64,000 bases of DNA from Burkholderiales bacterium (GCA_028868305.1 JAGWUS010000008.1:21412-85411), one strand, 5' to 3'; shown: positions 41,295-51,196, counted from the stretch's first letter. Notes: a model not told the origin generated them from the sequence alone. Numbers and translations: made by a program.

Positions 41295-42533
41295 TTATGC
41301 CAGCAACTCACTGAATGCCACAAACTGCACCCTGTCGCCAGGCGCAATGGTGCAGCCCGCAGGGTTGTCGACCATGCCATCGCCCCAGACAGTCGAGGTC
41401 AGTACGCCCGAACTTTGGTTGGGAAACAGGTCCAAACCACCTTGGGCATTGCGACGCACGCGCAGGAATTCACGGCGTTTATCGGCTCTGGCCCAAGTGA
41501 AATCTGCGCGGACAGCTATTGATTTCATAGCAACTTCGGTTACGCCCTGCATTTGCAGCAGAAATGGCCGCACAAGCACCAGGAAGGTGATGTAGCTCGA
41601 CACCGGGTTGCCAGGCAATCCCAGGAAATGCGCATTGCCAATGCGGCCGTGTGCAAACGGTTTGCCGGGCTTGATGGCGATCTGCCACAGGTCCAGCGAG
41701 CCCAGCGATTGCACGGCGGGCTTGATGTGGTCTTCTTCACCCACCGAAACACCGCCGCTGGTCAGAATCACATCGTGGCTCTGGGCAGCGCTGCGCAGGG
41801 CTTCCACCGTTGCGTCGCGCTGATCCGGCACGATGCCCATATCGGTGACATCACAACCCAGGCGACGTAACAGCGCGGCCAGAAAGAAACGGTTTGAGTT
41901 GTAGATGGCACCGGGTGGCATGTCCTGCGGCGCCTTCTGGCCGGGCATGACGAGTTCATCGCCCGTCGAAAACAGCGCCACGCGCGGACGGCGCTTCACG
42001 GCAAGTTCCGCCATGCCGACACTGGCAGCCAGACCCAGCGCCGCCGGATGCAGACGCTGGCCACACTGCAGCACCACACTGCCACGGGCCACATCTTCAC
42101 CGGCACGGCGAATCCACTGCCCCACAGCGGGCACAGCATTCACCCGCACCCCTCCCTCGCATTCGTTGACCACGTCGCAGTCTTCCTGCATGACCACGGC
42201 ATCAGCGCCCGACGGAATCGGGGCACCGGTAAAAATGCGCGCCGCGCTCAAAGGCTGCATGCGATGACCACTGGAGCCCGCAGCAATGCGCTGCGTGACC
42301 TGCAGCACCACACCGGACTCCTGCACATCGGCGCAGCGCACGGCATAGCCGTCCATGGAGCTGTTGTCCTGCGGCGGAACGTGCAGTTCGGACACCACGT
42401 CTGCGGCAAGCACACGGCCATCGGCGTCCAGCGTGGCGACCATTTCAACATCCTGCAGCGGTGCAACAGCACCCAGCAGTTGCGCTAGCGCGTCGTCAAG
42501 CGACATCAATGGGGGACGCGGTGCCGTGGCCAT
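41295..42533 (-). CDS. moeA: Molybdopterin molybdenumtransferase
   Basis: QDNSSMDGYAVR, IFTGAPIPSGADAVVMQED, ILTSGGVSVGEEDHIKPAV, GLPGNPVSSYITFLVLVRPF. Confidence 0.96.
   Translation of the reverse strand: MATAPRPPLMSLDDALAQLLGAVAPLQDVEMVATLDADGRVLAADVVSELHVPPQDNSSMDGYAVRCADVQESGVVLQVTQRIAAGSSGHRMQPLSAARIFTGAPIPSGADAVVMQEDCDVVNECEGGVRVNAVPAVGQWIRRAGEDVARGSVVLQCGQRLHPAALGLAASVGMAELAVKRRPRVALFSTGDELVMPGQKAPQDMPPGAIYNSNRFFLAALLRRLGCDVTDMGIVPDQRDATVEALRSAAQSHDVILTSGGVSVGEEDHIKPAVQSLGSLDLWQIAIKPGKPFAHGRIGNAHFLGLPGNPVSSYITFLVLVRPFLLQMQGVTEVAMKSIAVRADFTWARADKRREFLRVRRNAQGGLDLFPNQSSGVLTSTVWGDGMVDNPAGCTIAPGDRVQFVAFSELLA
41480..41535 (-). repeat. Weak candidate intragenic copy E of the dispersed repeat in moeA
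   Basis: Minus strand gttgctatgaaatcaatagctgtccgcgcagatttcacttgggccagagcc resembles copy B; the right half also encodes conserved MoeA residues. Confidence 0.25.
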
Positions 42534-42534
42534 A

Positions 42535-43977
42535 TCAGTGTGCGCATTCCTGCGCAATCAGCGCCTTGATGGCGGCCACGTCGGCCTCCATGATGGTCAC
42601 GCGTTTCGGCAACGCCTCGATGCCTTCGAATTTGGCAGGCCGCTCCGGCTCGCGCCCCAGCGCTTCCACAATGGTGGCCGCAAATTTGATGGGCAAGGCG
42701 GTTTCCAGAACAATCATGGTCACGCCAGGAGACCGGTGCTCCAACCCCACCTTCAGGCCATCGGCCGTATGGGTGTCGATCATGATCTCGTGGCGCTTCC
42801 AGGTGTCACGAATGGTCTTCAAACGGTCGGCATGCGTGCTCTTGCCACTGACAAAGCCGTAACGGCTGGCCGCCTGCGCAAACGCGGGGTCGCTGCTCAG
42901 ATCAAAGCGCCCGTCCTTATTCAGGGCTTCACCAAACAGGGCCTTCACGCGATTGCCATCGCGGCCCAGCAGGTCGAACACAAAGCGCTCGAAGTTGCTG
43001 GCCTTGGAAATATCCATGGACGGGCTGGAGGTCTCGTGCGTATCGGTGGTACCGCGCACGCGGTACACGCCGGTGCGGAAGAACTCGTCGAGCACATCGT
43101 TTTCGTTGGTGGCCACCACCAGCTTGTCGATGGGCAGGCCCATCATGCGCGCCACATGGCCCGCGCAGACGTTGCCGAAGTTGCCGCTGGGCACGCTGAA
43201 GGACACTTTCTGCGCGTTGGACTCGGTGGCCTGGATGTAACCGGCGAAGTAATACACCACCTGCGCCATCAGACGCGCCCAGTTGATGGAATTCACGGTG
43301 CCGATCTTGTACTTGCGCTTGAACTCCAGATCGTTGGACACGGCCTTGACCATGTCCTGGCAATCATCGAACACGCCCTTGACCGCAATGTTGTAGATGT
43401 TGGCGTCCATCAGGCTGAACATCTGTGCCTGCTGGAACGGGCTCATGCGGCCATACGGGCTGGTCATGAAGACGCGCACACCCTTCTTGCCACGCATGGC
43501 GTACTCGGCCGCGCTGCCGGTATCGCCGCTGGTCGCCCCCAGAATGTTCAGCTCTTCGCCACGGCGCGCCAGTTCGTATTCGAACAGGTTGCCCAGCAGT
43601 TGCATGGCCATGTCCTTGAAGGCCAGCGTGGGGCCGTTGGACAGGGCTTCGATCCACAGGCCGTCTTCCACGTGGCGCAGCGGCACGATCTCGCCCGTGC
43701 CGTAGACCGCAGCGGTGTAGGTCTTTTCACACAGGGCGCGCAAATCGGCGGCGGGAATGTCGTCGATATAGAGCGACAGAATCTCGAAGGCCAGCGCTGC
43801 ATAGCCCTGCTGATGGTAGACATCGCGCCACCGCGTCAGTGTGGCATCGCTCACCTGCGGATAGAACTCGGGCATGTACAGCCCGCCGTCGGGCGCCAGG
43901 CCTTCGAGCAGGATTTCGCAAAAGCGCTTGCGGTCTGACGTATCGGTCAATGCAGCGCGGGTACTCAGGTACTTCAT
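42535..43977 (-). CDS. thrC: Threonine synthase
   Basis: MKYLSTRAALTDTSDRKRFCEILLEGLAPDGGLYMPE; ALSNGPTLAFKDMAMQLLGNLFEY. Confidence 0.96.
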   Translation of the reverse strand: MKYLSTRAALTDTSDRKRFCEILLEGLAPDGGLYMPEFYPQVSDATLTRWRDVYHQQGYAALAFEILSLYIDDIPAADLRALCEKTYTAAVYGTGEIVPLRHVEDGLWIEALSNGPTLAFKDMAMQLLGNLFEYELARRGEELNILGATSGDTGSAAEYAMRGKKGVRVFMTSPYGRMSPFQQAQMFSLMDANIYNIAVKGVFDDCQDMVKAVSNDLEFKRKYKIGTVNSINWARLMAQVVYYFAGYIQATESNAQKVSFSVPSGNFGNVCAGHVARMMGLPIDKLVVATNENDVLDEFFRTGVYRVRGTTDTHETSSPSMDISKASNFERFVFDLLGRDGNRVKALFGEALNKDGRFDLSSDPAFAQAASRYGFVSGKSTHADRLKTIRDTWKRHEIMIDTHTADGLKVGLEHRSPGVTMIVLETALPIKFAATIVEALGREPERPAKFEGIEALPKRVTIMEADVAAIKALIAQECAH

Positions 43978-45299
43978 CAGGCGAGTTCTTCCTTGCGGAT
44001 GCGGGTGATCGGCGCCAGCACGGTAGGCAATGCCTGCATCTGGGTAATGGCCGCGTTCATTTTGGCTTCCTGGCAGTCGTGGGTGAGGATGATGACGTCG
44101 GTCTGGGTAGAGCCTTCGCCACCCACTTCGTCGGCTTCGCGCTGCAGCACTGCGTCGATGCTGATGCCGTTTTCGGCAAGAATGCCAGTAACTTTGGCCA
44201 GCACGCCAGCCTGGTCGGCCACGCGCAGGCGCAGGTAGTAGCTGGTCACCACCTGGTCCATGGGCAACACTTTGAGGTCGCTCAATGCATCGGGTTGGAA
44301 CGCCAGGTGCGGCACGCGGTTTTGCGGGTCGGCGGTGTGCAGGCGGGCAATGTCCACCAGATCGGCAATGACCGCGCTGGCGGTGGGCTCCGAGCCCGCA
44401 CCTTTGCCGTAGTACAGCGTGGTGCCCACGGCGTCGCCTTGCACTACCACGGCGTTCATCGCACCTTCGACATTGGCGATCAGGCGTTTGGCCGGCACCA
44501 GGCTGGGGTGCACGCGCAACTCGATGCCTTCGGGGCGGCGCTTGGCAATGCCCAATAGCTTGATGCGGTAGCCCAGTTGCTCGGCGTACTTGATATCGGC
44601 AGCGCCCAGCTTGGTGATGCCCTCCACATAGGCCTTGTCAAACTGCACCGGAATGCCAAACGCAATAGCCGCCATGATGGTGGCCTTGTGGGCAGCGTCC
44701 ACACCTTCGATGTCAAAGGTGGGGTCGGCCTCGGCGTAACCCAGGCGCTGAGCTTCTTTAAGCACCACACCAAAGTCCAGCCCCTTGTCGCGCATTTCGG
44801 ACAGGATGAAGTTGGTGGTACCGTTAATGATGCCGGCGATCCACTGGATGCGGTTGGCCGTCAGGCCTTCGCGCAGCGCCTTGATGATGGGAATGCCACC
44901 GGCCACGGCGGCTTCAAACGCCACCATCACGCCTTTGGCGGATGCGGCCGCAAAAATCTCGGTGCCATGCACGGCCAGCAGCGCCTTGTTGGCGGTGACC
45001 ACGTGCTTGCCCGCGGCAATCGCCTCCATCACCAGGGTCTTGGCAATGCCGTAGCCACCGATCAACTCGATCACGATGTCGATGTCCGGGTTGGCAATGA
45101 CGGCGCGGGCGTCGTTGACCACCTTCACATCGGGGCCGACAGCGGCCTGTGCGCGGGCGGTATCGAGGTCGGCGACCATGGTGATTTCAATGCCGCGGCC
45201 AGCGCGGCGCTGAATCTCTTGCTGGTTGCGCTTGAGCACATTGAATGTGCCGGAACCCACTACGCCAATGCCCAACAGGCCCACTTGAATCGGTTTCAT
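43977..45299 (-). CDS. hom: Homoserine dehydrogenase
   Basis: VGLLGIGVVGSGTFNVL; VTANKALLAVHGTEIF; GIINGTTNFILSEM; ACT-like C-terminus. Confidence 0.97.
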   Translation of the reverse strand: MKPIQVGLLGIGVVGSGTFNVLKRNQQEIQRRAGRGIEITMVADLDTARAQAAVGPDVKVVNDARAVIANPDIDIVIELIGGYGIAKTLVMEAIAAGKHVVTANKALLAVHGTEIFAAASAKGVMVAFEAAVAGGIPIIKALREGLTANRIQWIAGIINGTTNFILSEMRDKGLDFGVVLKEAQRLGYAEADPTFDIEGVDAAHKATIMAAIAFGIPVQFDKAYVEGITKLGAADIKYAEQLGYRIKLLGIAKRRPEGIELRVHPSLVPAKRLIANVEGAMNAVVVQGDAVGTTLYYGKGAGSEPTASAVIADLVDIARLHTADPQNRVPHLAFQPDALSDLKVLPMDQVVTSYYLRLRVADQAGVLAKVTGILAENGISIDAVLQREADEVGGEGSTQTDVIILTHDCQEAKMNAAITQMQALPTVLAPITRIRKEELA

Positions 45300-45321
45300 A
45301 CAGTCTCTACAGTTTCAGGTT

Positions 45322-45380
45322 AAATCTGAGTGCAGCCCGCACGGGATATGCACAAGAAGCTATCAATTACATAGCAATTC
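45322..45380 (-). repeat. Dispersed repeat copy C
   Basis: Minus strand gaattgctatgtaattgatagcttcttgtgcatatcccgtgcgggctgcactcagattt; shares TTGCTA, ATAGCT, TGTGCATATCCC and GCGGGC with copy B; between alaT stop and hom. Confidence 0.6.
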
Positions 45381-46605
45381 AGTTGCTGTGCCGTTTGCGG
45401 TAGTGCTCTAGGAACTTGGCTACACGACCAATGGCCTCGCGCAGGTCATCTTCATGGGGCAGGAACACAATGCGGAAATGGTCTGGCTCGGGCCAGTTGA
45501 AGCCTGTGCCCTGTACCAGCATCACACGGGTTTCCTGCAACAGTTCCAGGAAGAATTGCTGGTCGTCTTCAATCGGATACATGGCCGGGTCCAGCCGCGG
45601 AAACATGTACAGCGCCGCAGAGGGCTTGACGCAGGTGACACCAGGAATGGCGGTAATAAGCTCGTAGGCCAGGTCGCGCTGGCGGCGCAGGCGACCGCCC
45701 TCTCCTACCAGTTCATTGATGCTCTGGTAGCCACCCAAGGCGGTCTGGATCGCATACTGTCCCTGCACGTTCGAGCACAGGCGCATGTTCGACAGCATGT
45801 TGAGGCCTTCGATGTAATCCTTGGCCGGGCGCTTGTCCCCCGACACGATCATCCAGCCCGCGCGGTAGCCGCAAGAGCGGTAGCTCTTGGACAACGAGTT
45901 GAAGGTCAGTGTCAGCACATCGTCGCTCAGGGAGGCAATGGCAGTGTGTTTGACACCGTCGTACAGCACCTTGTCGTAGACCTCGTCGGCAAAAATCACC
46001 AGCCCATGCTCACGCGCAAGCTCCACAATGGCCAGCAGCAGTTCGTCCGAGTACAGGGCGCCCGTCGGGTTGTTGGGGTTGATGACCACAATGCCCTTGG
46101 TGCGTGGCGTGATCTTGCTGCGGATGTCATGCAGGTCTGGCATCCAGCCATTCGCTTCGTCACACATGTAGTGCACTGGCGTGCCCCCCGATAGACTGAC
46201 CGCCGCGGTCCACAACGGATAGTCTGGTGCTGGCAACAGCAACTCATCACCATCGTCAAGCAGGCCGTTGGTGGCCATCACGATCAGTTCGCTGGCGCCA
46301 TTGCCGAGATAGATGTCATCCAGTCCCACGTTTTTAATGCCCTGGCGCTGCGTCTCGTGCATCACGGCCTTACGCGCCGCAAAAATGCCCTTGCTGTCCG
46401 AGTAACCCGCCGAATTGGGCAAGTTGCGGATCATGTCCTGCTGGATTTCCTCAGGCGCATCAAAGCCGAACACCGCCAGATTGCCGATGTTGAGTTTGAT
46501 GATCTTCTGACCCTCTTCCTCCATCTGCCGCGCTCGGTCCATGATGGGCCCACGGATGTCGTAACAGACGTTGGCAAGCTTGGCAGATTTCTGAATGGTT
46601 CTCAA
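45379..46605 (-). CDS. alaT: Pyridoxal-phosphate aminotransferase, AlaT-like, TTG start
   Basis: RTIQKSAKLANVCYDIRGPIMDRARQMEEEGQKIIKLNIGNLAVFGF; TTG codon preceded by GGAGGG. Confidence 0.92.
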   Translation of the reverse strand: MRTIQKSAKLANVCYDIRGPIMDRARQMEEEGQKIIKLNIGNLAVFGFDAPEEIQQDMIRNLPNSAGYSDSKGIFAARKAVMHETQRQGIKNVGLDDIYLGNGASELIVMATNGLLDDGDELLLPAPDYPLWTAAVSLSGGTPVHYMCDEANGWMPDLHDIRSKITPRTKGIVVINPNNPTGALYSDELLLAIVELAREHGLVIFADEVYDKVLYDGVKHTAIASLSDDVLTLTFNSLSKSYRSCGYRAGWMIVSGDKRPAKDYIEGLNMLSNMRLCSNVQGQYAIQTALGGYQSINELVGEGGRLRRQRDLAYELITAIPGVTCVKPSAALYMFPRLDPAMYPIEDDQQFFLELLQETRVMLVQGTGFNWPEPDHFRIVFLPHEDDLREAIGRVAKFLEHYRKRHSN

Positions 46606-46724
46606 AATCCCTCCGGAATGTAGCGTTACGGGGTGAAACCTATAATTTGACCACAGTTCGGCACCGTAGTGGTGCAGTGCAACACGCAATTTCCTTCAGT
46701 GTCGTCCAACCCCACTCACCCAAC

Positions 46725-47090
46725 ATGAAATTCCAGCCCGATGCCGTCACCGGCCCTTCCATCAGCGGTTACGGCCCGGGATGGGTTGCGGTCAATGGTG
46801 AACGGTTCTCGCAACACCTGATAGTCAGCAGCAAGGGCACCAAGTCGCTCTGGGATTGCGGTGGTTTTGAGAGCCTGCAGGCAGCGCATTTCGAACAGCT
46901 GATTGCCCTGGAGCCCGAGCTGGTCATTTTCGGCAGCGGCGAGCGTATCCGCTTCCCGCAGCCACAGTGGCTCAGCGCCCTGTACGCAAGGCGCATTGGA
47001 CTGGAAACCATGGATACGCAGGCCGCCTGCCGGACCTTCAACTTTCTTGCTGGCGAAGGCCGCAAGGTGGTTGCTGCCCTTTTGTTGTGA
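46725..47090 (+). CDS. Mth938-like domain (DUF498) protein
   Basis: GPSISGYGPGWVAVNGERF ... PELVIFGSGERIRFPQPQWLSAL ... GIGLETMDTQAACRTFNFLAGEGRKVVAALLL-type sequence. Confidence 0.85.
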   Translation: MKFQPDAVTGPSISGYGPGWVAVNGERFSQHLIVSSKGTKSLWDCGGFESLQAAHFEQLIALEPELVIFGSGERIRFPQPQWLSALYARRIGLETMDTQAACRTFNFLAGEGRKVVAALLL

Positions 47091-47192
47091 CCGGGTTAGC
47101 CCCTAAAGGGCAACCGTAGCTTTTCAGAGTAAAATCGTAGGTTGCGGTTTTCACCATGAAGACCCATTCTGCATGCGAGACTGAAACACCTT

Positions 47193-47669
47193 ATGGCGAT
47201 CGTTGTCAACAAACCCCTCCCCGAATTTGAAGCCAATGCCACCGGTGGTATCAAGGTATCCAACACCACCCATGTTGGTAAAACCATGGTGCTGTATTTC
47301 TACCCCAAAGACAACACCCCGGGTTGTACCACCGAAGCCATGCAGTTTCGGGACAAATACAAGGATTTCGTGAAAGCCGGCGCCACCGTATTCGGCGTTT
47401 CGCGCGACAACATGAAATCCCACGATGAGTTCAAGATCAAGTTGGAACTGCCTTTTGAGTTGATTGCCGACACGGAAGAAAAAATGTGCCATATGTTTGG
47501 CGTGGTCAAGAACAAGATCATGTACGGTAAGAAGGTCAAAGGCATTGAACGCAGCACCTTCCTGATCGGGGCCGATGGCCTGCTCAAGGAAGAGTGGCGC
47601 GGTCTGAAGGTGCCTGGTCATGTGGACGAAGTCCTCAAAGCCGTCAAAGCACTGAAAAAAGCCTCCTGA
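47193..47669 (+). CDS. bcp: Peroxiredoxin, Bcp/PrxQ type
   Basis: VLYFYPKDNTPGCTTEAMQFRDKYKDFVKAGATVFGVSRD. Confidence 0.95.
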   Translation: MAIVVNKPLPEFEANATGGIKVSNTTHVGKTMVLYFYPKDNTPGCTTEAMQFRDKYKDFVKAGATVFGVSRDNMKSHDEFKIKLELPFELIADTEEKMCHMFGVVKNKIMYGKKVKGIERSTFLIGADGLLKEEWRGLKVPGHVDEVLKAVKALKKAS

Positions 47670-47777
47670 CAGCTTGACTATTTCGGGCCTGTTGTTTTGG
47701 CACACGCTGGTACAGCGGTGCCTTGCGACTCATGCATAATGGGTTTCATGCCGTTGATTCCTGCGACCGCGTTTCTC

Positions 47778-47810
47778 AAAAAAGCCGCCTTGGCTCAAGG
47801 CGGCTTTTTT
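47778..47810 (+). terminator. Rho-independent terminator upstream of phoH
   Basis: aaaaaaGCCGCCTTGgctCAAGGCGGCtttttt. Confidence 0.85.
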
Positions 47811-47859
47811 GCTTTTACGGCATCCATTTTTCAATCCAACCAAGTGCGAGCCACACTCC

Positions 47860-49524
47860 ATGCCATTGCCTCCCGCCCCCACCAAACGTGCTGACAGGGT
47901 TTCACCCAAGGCTTTCAATGCGCCTGCCCGCAGCACACCAGCAACTCAGAGAAAACCCCAACGCGCAGAAGGGGCACAGGCGCGGGCTGTCGTTTCAACT
48001 CCAGCCGATAAGTCGTCCTCCAGAGTTACCCCACGATCCGTTGCACCCGTGCTGCTGACCGAAGGCAGAATTCCTGTTGCGGCACCCGCTCTGACCGCAT
48101 CAGCACCCGCACGTACCAAACGACGTGCCCGTACTGGCCCCACCAAACTCTTCGTGCTCGACACCAATGTCCTGTTGCACGACCCGATGTGCCTTTTCCG
48201 CTTTGAAGAGCACGACATTTTCCTACCCATGATCGTCCTTGAGGAACTCGACGGTCACAAGAAGGGAATGACCGAAGTCGCACGCAATGCGCGCCAGACC
48301 AGCCGTACGCTTGACGCCCTTGCTGGCGCACCGGGTGCCGATATCACGGCGGGCTTCCAGCTCAACAGCACAGGTAACCGCGATGCGGGTGGCAAGCTGC
48401 TGTTCCAGACCCAGCCCCTCGACTACCACCTGCCAACTAGCCTGCCGCAAGGCAAGGCTGACAACCAGATTCTGGGGGTCGTGGAAGCCCTGCGCACCAA
48501 ATACGCTCCCCGTGAAGTGGTGCTGGTGTCCAAAGACATCAACATGCGCGTCAAGGCACGGGCGCTGGGCCTGGCGACCGACGACTACCAGAACGACAAG
48601 ACGCTGGAAGATGGTGATTTGCTGTACTCCGGCGCACTGGCGTTGCCCACCGACTTTTGGGCAACCCACGGCCAGACGGTCGAAAGCTGGCAACAGGGCC
48701 CCCACACTTTCTACAAGGTGGATGGACCGGTCGTACCGAGCATGCTGATCAACCAGTTTGTGTATTTCGAGTCACCCGGGGAACCCAGCCTGTACGCCCG
48801 CGTGACGGAAATTCGCGGTACTACAGCGGTTCTCAAGACACTCAAGGACTTTACGCACCTCAAGAACGCCGTCTGGGGTGTAACGGCCCGCAACCGGGAG
48901 CAGAACTTCGCGATGAATCTGCTGACCGACCCGGAAGTGGACTTCGTCACGCTCACCGGCACCGCCGGTACCGGCAAGACCCTGATGGCCTTGGCCGCTG
49001 GCCTGACCCAGGTGCTGGACGACCGCCGCTACACCGAGATCATCGTCACCCGCGCCACCGTGAGCGTAGGTGAAGACATCGGCTTCCTGCCCGGCACCGA
49101 AGAAGAAAAAATGGGGCCCTGGATGGGCGCACTGGACGACAACCTCGAAGTGCTGGGCAAGACCGACACCAGCGCCGGCGAATGGGGTCGTGCCGCCACC
49201 AACGAACTGATCCGTAGCCGCATCAAGATCAAGAGCATGAACTTCATGCGTGGGCGCACCTTCCTGAACAAGTACGTCATCATTGACGAAGCCCAGAATC
49301 TGACCCCCAAACAGATGAAAACACTGATCACGCGTGCGGGCCCCGGCACCAAGATCATCTGCATGGGTAATCTGGCGCAGATTGATACGCCCTACCTGAC
49401 CGAAGGCTCCTCCGGGCTGACCTATGCGGTAGACCGCTTCAAGGGCTGGCCACATGGCGGGCACATTACCCTGGCCCGCGGCGAGCGTTCACGCTTGGCT
49501 GACTTCGCCAGCGAAGTGCTATAA
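47860..49524 (+). CDS. phoH: PIN-PhoH family protein (PIN-domain RNase plus PhoH ATPase)
   Basis: PIN: KLFVLDTNVLLHDPMCLFRFEEHDIFLPMIVLEELDGHKKG; PhoH: LTGTAGTGKTLMALAAGLTQ and GRTFLNKYVIIDEAQNLTPKQMKTLITRAG. Confidence 0.93.
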   Translation: MPLPPAPTKRADRVSPKAFNAPARSTPATQRKPQRAEGAQARAVVSTPADKSSSRVTPRSVAPVLLTEGRIPVAAPALTASAPARTKRRARTGPTKLFVLDTNVLLHDPMCLFRFEEHDIFLPMIVLEELDGHKKGMTEVARNARQTSRTLDALAGAPGADITAGFQLNSTGNRDAGGKLLFQTQPLDYHLPTSLPQGKADNQILGVVEALRTKYAPREVVLVSKDINMRVKARALGLATDDYQNDKTLEDGDLLYSGALALPTDFWATHGQTVESWQQGPHTFYKVDGPVVPSMLINQFVYFESPGEPSLYARVTEIRGTTAVLKTLKDFTHLKNAVWGVTARNREQNFAMNLLTDPEVDFVTLTGTAGTGKTLMALAAGLTQVLDDRRYTEIIVTRATVSVGEDIGFLPGTEEEKMGPWMGALDDNLEVLGKTDTSAGEWGRAATNELIRSRIKIKSMNFMRGRTFLNKYVIIDEAQNLTPKQMKTLITRAGPGTKIICMGNLAQIDTPYLTEGSSGLTYAVDRFKGWPHGGHITLARGERSRLADFASEVL

Positions 49525-49580
49525 ATTAAGTAGCTGCTTGTTCAATATTGACGGGGGCTAGAGGCCAATAAGGCTTTTAG
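49517..49580 (+). repeat. Dispersed repeat copy D
   Basis: tgctataaattaagtagctgcttgttcaatattgacgggggctagaggccaataaggctttta; begins within the phoH stop region, between convergent phoH and dnaB. Confidence 0.6.
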
Positions 49581-49589
49581 TCTTTGTTA

Positions 49590-50993
49590 TTAGTAGTCAC
49601 CGCCAGCACCACTGGCCAGGCTCTCGAACTTGGTGATATTGCGCAGGAAAGCCAGCTTGACCGTGCCCGTCGGGCCGTTACGCTGCTTGGCGATAATGAC
49701 TTCAGCAACGCCAGGCTCCTTGCAGGCATCCTTGGTGTAGTACTCGTCCCGGTAAATGAACATGATGATGTCGGCATCCTGCTCGATGGCGCCCGATTCA
49801 CGCAAGTCGCTCATCATGGGGCGCTTGTCGGGGCGCTGTTCCACGCTGCGGTTGAGCTGGGATAGCGCGATCACGGGGCACTTGAGTTCACGCGCCAGCA
49901 TCTTCAGACCTCGGGAAATTTCACCCAGCTCAGTGGCGCGGTTTTCGCCATCACCCGCAGATCCGCTCATCAGTTGCAGGTAGTCGACAACGATGAGGCC
50001 GAGCTGCCCGCACTGGCGTGACAGGCGCCGGGCATTGGCGCGCAGTTCGCTGGAAGTCAGTCCCGCGCTCTCGTCAATGTGCAGCGAGATGGTGCGCAGC
50101 TTCTCGATGGCTTCGGACAGGCGGGGCCATTCCTCGTCGGTGAGTTTGCCCGTACGCAAGTGGCCCTGGTCAATGCGGCCAATGGAACCCACGATACGCA
50201 CCGCCAGTTGGGCCGCGCCCATTTCCATGGAAAACACGGCAACCGGCAACCCTTCGTTCAGGGCCACATGCTCTGCGATATTGATCGCAAGTGCTGTTTT
50301 ACCCATCGAGGGACGGGCAGCCAGCACAATCAGGTCACCGGCCTGCAAACCAGCTGTCATGCGGTCCAGGTCATAAAAACCACTGGGCACCCCGGTCACA
50401 TCGTTGGGGTTGTCGGCCATTTCCTGCACCCGATCCAGGAGGTTGACCACCAGGGTGTCCATGCCCTGAAAACCCTGTTTGTTGCGCTTGCCCTGTTCGC
50501 CGATGTTGAAAATCTTCTGCTCGGACTCGTCAACAATGTCGGCAACAGGCCGTCCCTTGGGATTGAAGGCGTTGGTGGCGATTTCGTCGCTGGCACTGAC
50601 CAGCTTGCGCAGGATGGAGCGGTCGCGCACGATCTCGGCGTAGCGGCGGATGTTGCTGGCACTGGGCACGTACTGGGCCAGCGAATTCAGGTAGGCCAGT
50701 CCGCCAATTTCTTCGGCCTTGCCCTGGCTCTGCAGGTGCTCATACACCGTGATCACGTCCGCCGGCTTGCTGGCATTCACCAGGGTACCAATGGCACCGT
50801 AAATCAACTTGTGCTCGTAGCGGTAGAAGTCCCCTTCCAGCAAAACATCCCCGACCCGGTCCCACGCGTCGTTGTCCAGCAGCAACCCGCCAAGCACGCT
50901 GGATTCACCCTCAATCGAGTGCGGAGGGATGCGCAACTGCGCGATCTGGCGGTCTTGACCGTAGTCGTCTACGGCGGAAAGTACGGCTGACAT
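49590..50993 (-). CDS. dnaB: Replicative DNA helicase
   Basis: [59 protein letters not shown]. Confidence 0.97.
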   Translation of the reverse strand: MSAVLSAVDDYGQDRQIAQLRIPPHSIEGESSVLGGLLLDNDAWDRVGDVLLEGDFYRYEHKLIYGAIGTLVNASKPADVITVYEHLQSQGKAEEIGGLAYLNSLAQYVPSASNIRRYAEIVRDRSILRKLVSASDEIATNAFNPKGRPVADIVDESEQKIFNIGEQGKRNKQGFQGMDTLVVNLLDRVQEMADNPNDVTGVPSGFYDLDRMTAGLQAGDLIVLAARPSMGKTALAINIAEHVALNEGLPVAVFSMEMGAAQLAVRIVGSIGRIDQGHLRTGKLTDEEWPRLSEAIEKLRTISLHIDESAGLTSSELRANARRLSRQCGQLGLIVVDYLQLMSGSAGDGENRATELGEISRGLKMLARELKCPVIALSQLNRSVEQRPDKRPMMSDLRESGAIEQDADIIMFIYRDEYYTKDACKEPGVAEVIIAKQRNGPTGTVKLAFLRNITKFESLASGAGGDY

Positions 50994-51121
50994 GGTGAAT
51001 TCCTTAATGCCCCTGATGCTACGCGGAGCACAGCTTCACGTCGAGTGAAAAGCCTGGGCACAACCGGGGAACAAGCTGTGCGTAAGATGTGCAAATCCGG
51101 GGATAAGCAATTGCAACAACG

Positions 51122-51160
51122 AAAAAAGCCGCAAGGGAAACAACCCTGGCGGCTTTGTGT
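51122..51160 (-). terminator. Rho-independent terminator downstream of rplI
   Basis: Minus strand AAAGCCGCCAGGGttgtttCCCTTGCGGCTTTTTT. Confidence 0.85.
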
Positions 51161-51196
51161 GTTCCCCAGCACCCAAAGGCACGGGGTCAGTGGCGT

